A stretch of DNA of 64,000 nucleotides, from NCBI GenBank assembly GCA_047495785.1, contig JBLDXI010000032.1, positions 4,030,001 through 4,094,000 on the forward strand, in the 5' to 3' direction. This DNA comes from Lepidodermella squamata (taxonomy: Eukaryota > Gastrotricha). Every line of letters starts with the position of its first letter. The stretch's first letter is position 1. Shown here in pieces: positions 61,651 through 64,000 of the stretch. Made by a program: the position numbers and the translations under genes. Under the pieces are notes generated by a model. The model saw only the letters and a program-made list of their open reading frames with translations. It made no database searches and was not told the origin of the DNA.

Positions 61651-61871
61651 AGAGACATACCTTTACCTTGTTCCTTATACTTTCATCGCATTATGTGGTA
61701 TTTTGGCTAAAAGGTGTAGAATTTTAGGTTCCTTGCTCAAATCGGAAGTGCGCGTCACGCATTGGCGAAATCTTCAACTACACAGACAAATTCAGCGCAC
61801 GCTTTCCTGACTCGGCATTGAAAGATCTTTCCTAAAAATCAAATACGCGAATTTTTCCTTATAGAGAAGAT

Positions 61872-64000
61872 ATGATAATTCAACTGATAATTCTCATTCT
61901 TGCTTTCTCCGAAATCGTTGCGATATTATACAATGAAACCTCCATTTTCAACTCAGTGGTAAACATGAGTTTTCCTATGCCCAAATACATAGCGGGGCAG
62001 AGCTTCGATAACATCTCGAATCGAAAGGTCCTTACCGTGTTAGCTTCAATGAACTATGGCGGCGAATACCCTGCGGGCCCACTTTGCACGAAATCGGTTG
62101 AAATAGCACTGGATCAGCTGAGAAAGCGACCTGATTGGTTGATCGATTACGAACTAGTGATCCAGCCTATTGATGATCAGGTATAGGATATCCCGCAGAA
62201 ATTATCACGGATTCTTATGAATTTATTTTAGTGTAGCGATGATGCTGCGATTTCAGTCTTCATGTCTGAAATGGAGAATAATGACATTGCATACAATAGG
62301 CTGCCATTCGTAATTATACCCGAATGTATAACGTTCGGGCAATTAACCACTTCGGCTTTGACTAAGTATTACAATTTTGTTGGGGTTAGCAGCAATTATT
62401 TTCAAAAAAATATAATCGGGCTAAACTTTCTGTTTTGCTCAGATTGCTTCAGGGCAAGGATCTTCAATTTTAACAGATGATCGAAGTCGCTTCAGCGAGG
62501 TATTCAGCTTGGGAATTCCACCCGAACAAGTCTTCGTAGCACTGCTTGACTTCATGTCAGCTTTTAATTGGCACAGATTCGCACTTCTATCAGAAATAAG
62601 TTCCTACTTCAACGAGATCGATCGATTCCTTCCGGCGTTGCTGGCACAGCGTGCAATGAATTTGATATGGCTGGGGAAAGTTACGTACAAATCGACTAAT
62701 GCTGATGAAATGCTGACAGCGTTCCAAGAAATGGAGCGGTATGGCCCGCGAATCGTCCTGATCCACAGCGATTTTCCAGTCTCTGTGGCTTGTTGGCTTG
62801 CTCGATTCGGATTTGCCGCGCCCAATCGCGTGATTATTCAAACTTCATGGAGCTACTTTGACCCTCTCACAGCCGAAATTCCCGAGTATGTCCGTAGCTG
62901 GTGTTCAGTCGAAATGTTGATCGAAGTAGTCAGAAGTTCGTTCTACTTCGGCGATGGAATTATCAAGGATATAAGAGGCGACGAGGCACTCGATTCGGCC
63001 GGATTAGGCGGGTCTGAATTGTTCGAAAAACTCAAGGAGAGAGTGGTAGATGCAGAAAGCGATTTCTCCTTCTACATTTGGCCTCCGTTTTGCTACGATG
63101 AAGCCCTGTTTGCAGGACTTGTTCTGAACGAAGCCGAAAAGGTGCTGAAACAAAGTAATTTTCATAACTCCTAATTTTTCGTAGTTTAACTCTGTACCAG
63201 GGAACCAAACTTTATCAGACTGGACGACTGATTCAGTGAATTTCCAGATGAGAGGTGCAGAGATTCGTGATGTTTTGAAATCGGCGATTTATGCCACCAG
63301 GATGAATGGGTCGAAATCTGAAGTAATCTTCGACCCCAAAACGTCTACGAACAGCTTGGGATACACTCCGATAACATTCACGCAGGGGCAGTGGAACGGC
63401 AACGAGAGTGATAACGTCATGTTTGGATATCATAAGTCGAACGAGCGAGTTAATCCTGTGATAATAAGTCATGATAAACTTGTCTGGAGGACTGTCGACA
63501 AACTTCCTCCCAAAGATTCCATCAGAATATTTGATGTCGAAATCGACCCGATATCATCGAGCAGGAGGTTAATTTTAGAAAGTAAGGAATCTTCGTCGTT
63601 TAAATGTATAATATATTAAGCTCCCTTAATTTTCTAGCCATCAGTATTTTAATCCTGATAGTGATTTTCTTGCTACTGATTCTTTCTGCGGTTGCGTCAA
63701 GGAAAAAACTAAGGTGTATACGAGGAAGAATCTTGCAGTTTTCAGTTTGGGATGCTTCGGTCCTCATTGGAAACATGTTGATGGTTTCTCATGCGTTTGC
63801 GATTCCTTCGTTCGAAGCTATATCGTTACGTTGCTCTATCATGGCATGCATGATTGTGGTGGGATCGGCTATAATATGGATAGGTTTATTCTCAAGAGTG
63901 TTTGCAGCTTACATAACTGCAAAATCTAAAGGAGTTAGAAGAACTCTTAGTCATTTACCAGCAGCCTACTTCAATGACGCTCGAATTCCGCAAAACTATC
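61872..64000 (+). CDS. class C GPCR, GABA-B-receptor-like (copy 2, 3' end off window)
   Basis: Exons at 61872-62180, 62232-62378, 62443-63154, 63201-63581 and 63638 to beyond 64000 match copy 1 in length and phase (exon 2 is one codon shorter). The signal peptide and extracellular domain are close to copy 1. The first spans follow (SILILIVIFLLLILSAVAS; WDASVLIGNMLMVSHAFAIP) but are much more divergent, ending in LPAAYFNDARIPQNY at the window edge. The frame is open throughout. Class, topology and lack of a Cys-rich domain are as in copy 1. Whether the two form heterodimers, as GABA-B subunits do, cannot be judged here. Confidence 0.85.
63199..63467 (+). repeat. 269-bp tract identical to 58345-58613
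   Basis: Partner of the tract in copy 1; covers the start of exon 4. Confidence 0.85.

Larger units (their letters stand above)
59848..61871. other. intergenic: MITE, GC-rich hairpins, ankyrin remnant, duplicated promoter
   Basis: 2.0 kb between the two GPCR genes. It holds an inverted-repeat element (59907-60503) and a GC-rich inverted repeat near 61143-61208 (CGGCCGCGAGAGATC with its near complement). It also has a 38-bp palindrome (61251-61288), an ankyrin remnant (61534-61650) and a segment at about 61690-61871 matching the region upstream of GPCR copy 1. Confidence 0.55.

Overview
This is eukaryotic DNA, probably from a small invertebrate with a compact genome. Genes carry short GT-AG introns (about 47-65 bp where I could phase them), secreted products have signal peptides, TATA-like boxes lie 25-150 bp before several start codons, and AATAAA signals follow many stops. 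The gene content is nervous-system-like: Cys-loop receptors, class C GPCRs and peptide precursors. Splice acceptors vary (TTTAG, TTCTAG, TTATAG, TTCAG) and are not the uniform TTTTCAG of rhabditid nematodes. I do not assign a phylum; a nematode, tardigrade, rotifer or similar micro-metazoan would fit.

Layout. (1) Positions 1-12.8 kb and 14.9-17.3 kb, minus strand: an array of Cys-loop ligand-gated ion channel genes. There are six paralogs of one acetylcholine-receptor-like family (the first runs off the left edge) and one divergent short-loop receptor at 4.1-5.3 kb. (2) 13.2-14.7 kb, minus: an intron-bearing, secreted homologue of the bacterial BPSL0067 amidase-like family, probably acquired by horizontal transfer, and an RNF41/Nrdp1-like RING protein. 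(3) 17.7-42.5 kb, plus: a long run of small, mostly single-exon secreted-peptide genes. Nine of them (20.5-32.6 kb) form one unrecognised family with a KR-type processing site, a G-rich start, a helix ending SNNLG and a C-terminal NLxxWL element. Others look like neuropeptide precursors with dibasic sites. (4) 42.8-48.5 kb, minus: two more channel genes of the first family. (5) 48.9-50.7 kb, minus: three small precursors sharing an RRYxxxIFS motif. (6) 51.3-53.2 kb, minus: a seven-exon secreted Cys-containing protein of unknown function. (7) 55.7-64.0 kb, plus: an ankyrin-repeat gene and a GABA-B-like class C GPCR, then a decayed duplicate of the ankyrin gene and a second GPCR that runs off the right edge. 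The two GPCR genes share a 269-bp tract that is identical base for base, although the introns on its 5' side and the coding sequence after it have diverged. This points to recent gene conversion.

Two inverted-repeat elements (21.2-21.8 kb and 59.9-60.5 kb) sit in the larger gene-poor gaps. Biologically the window is a cluster of putative peptide signals flanked by expanded receptor families. Whether any of these peptides act on these receptors is inference only.
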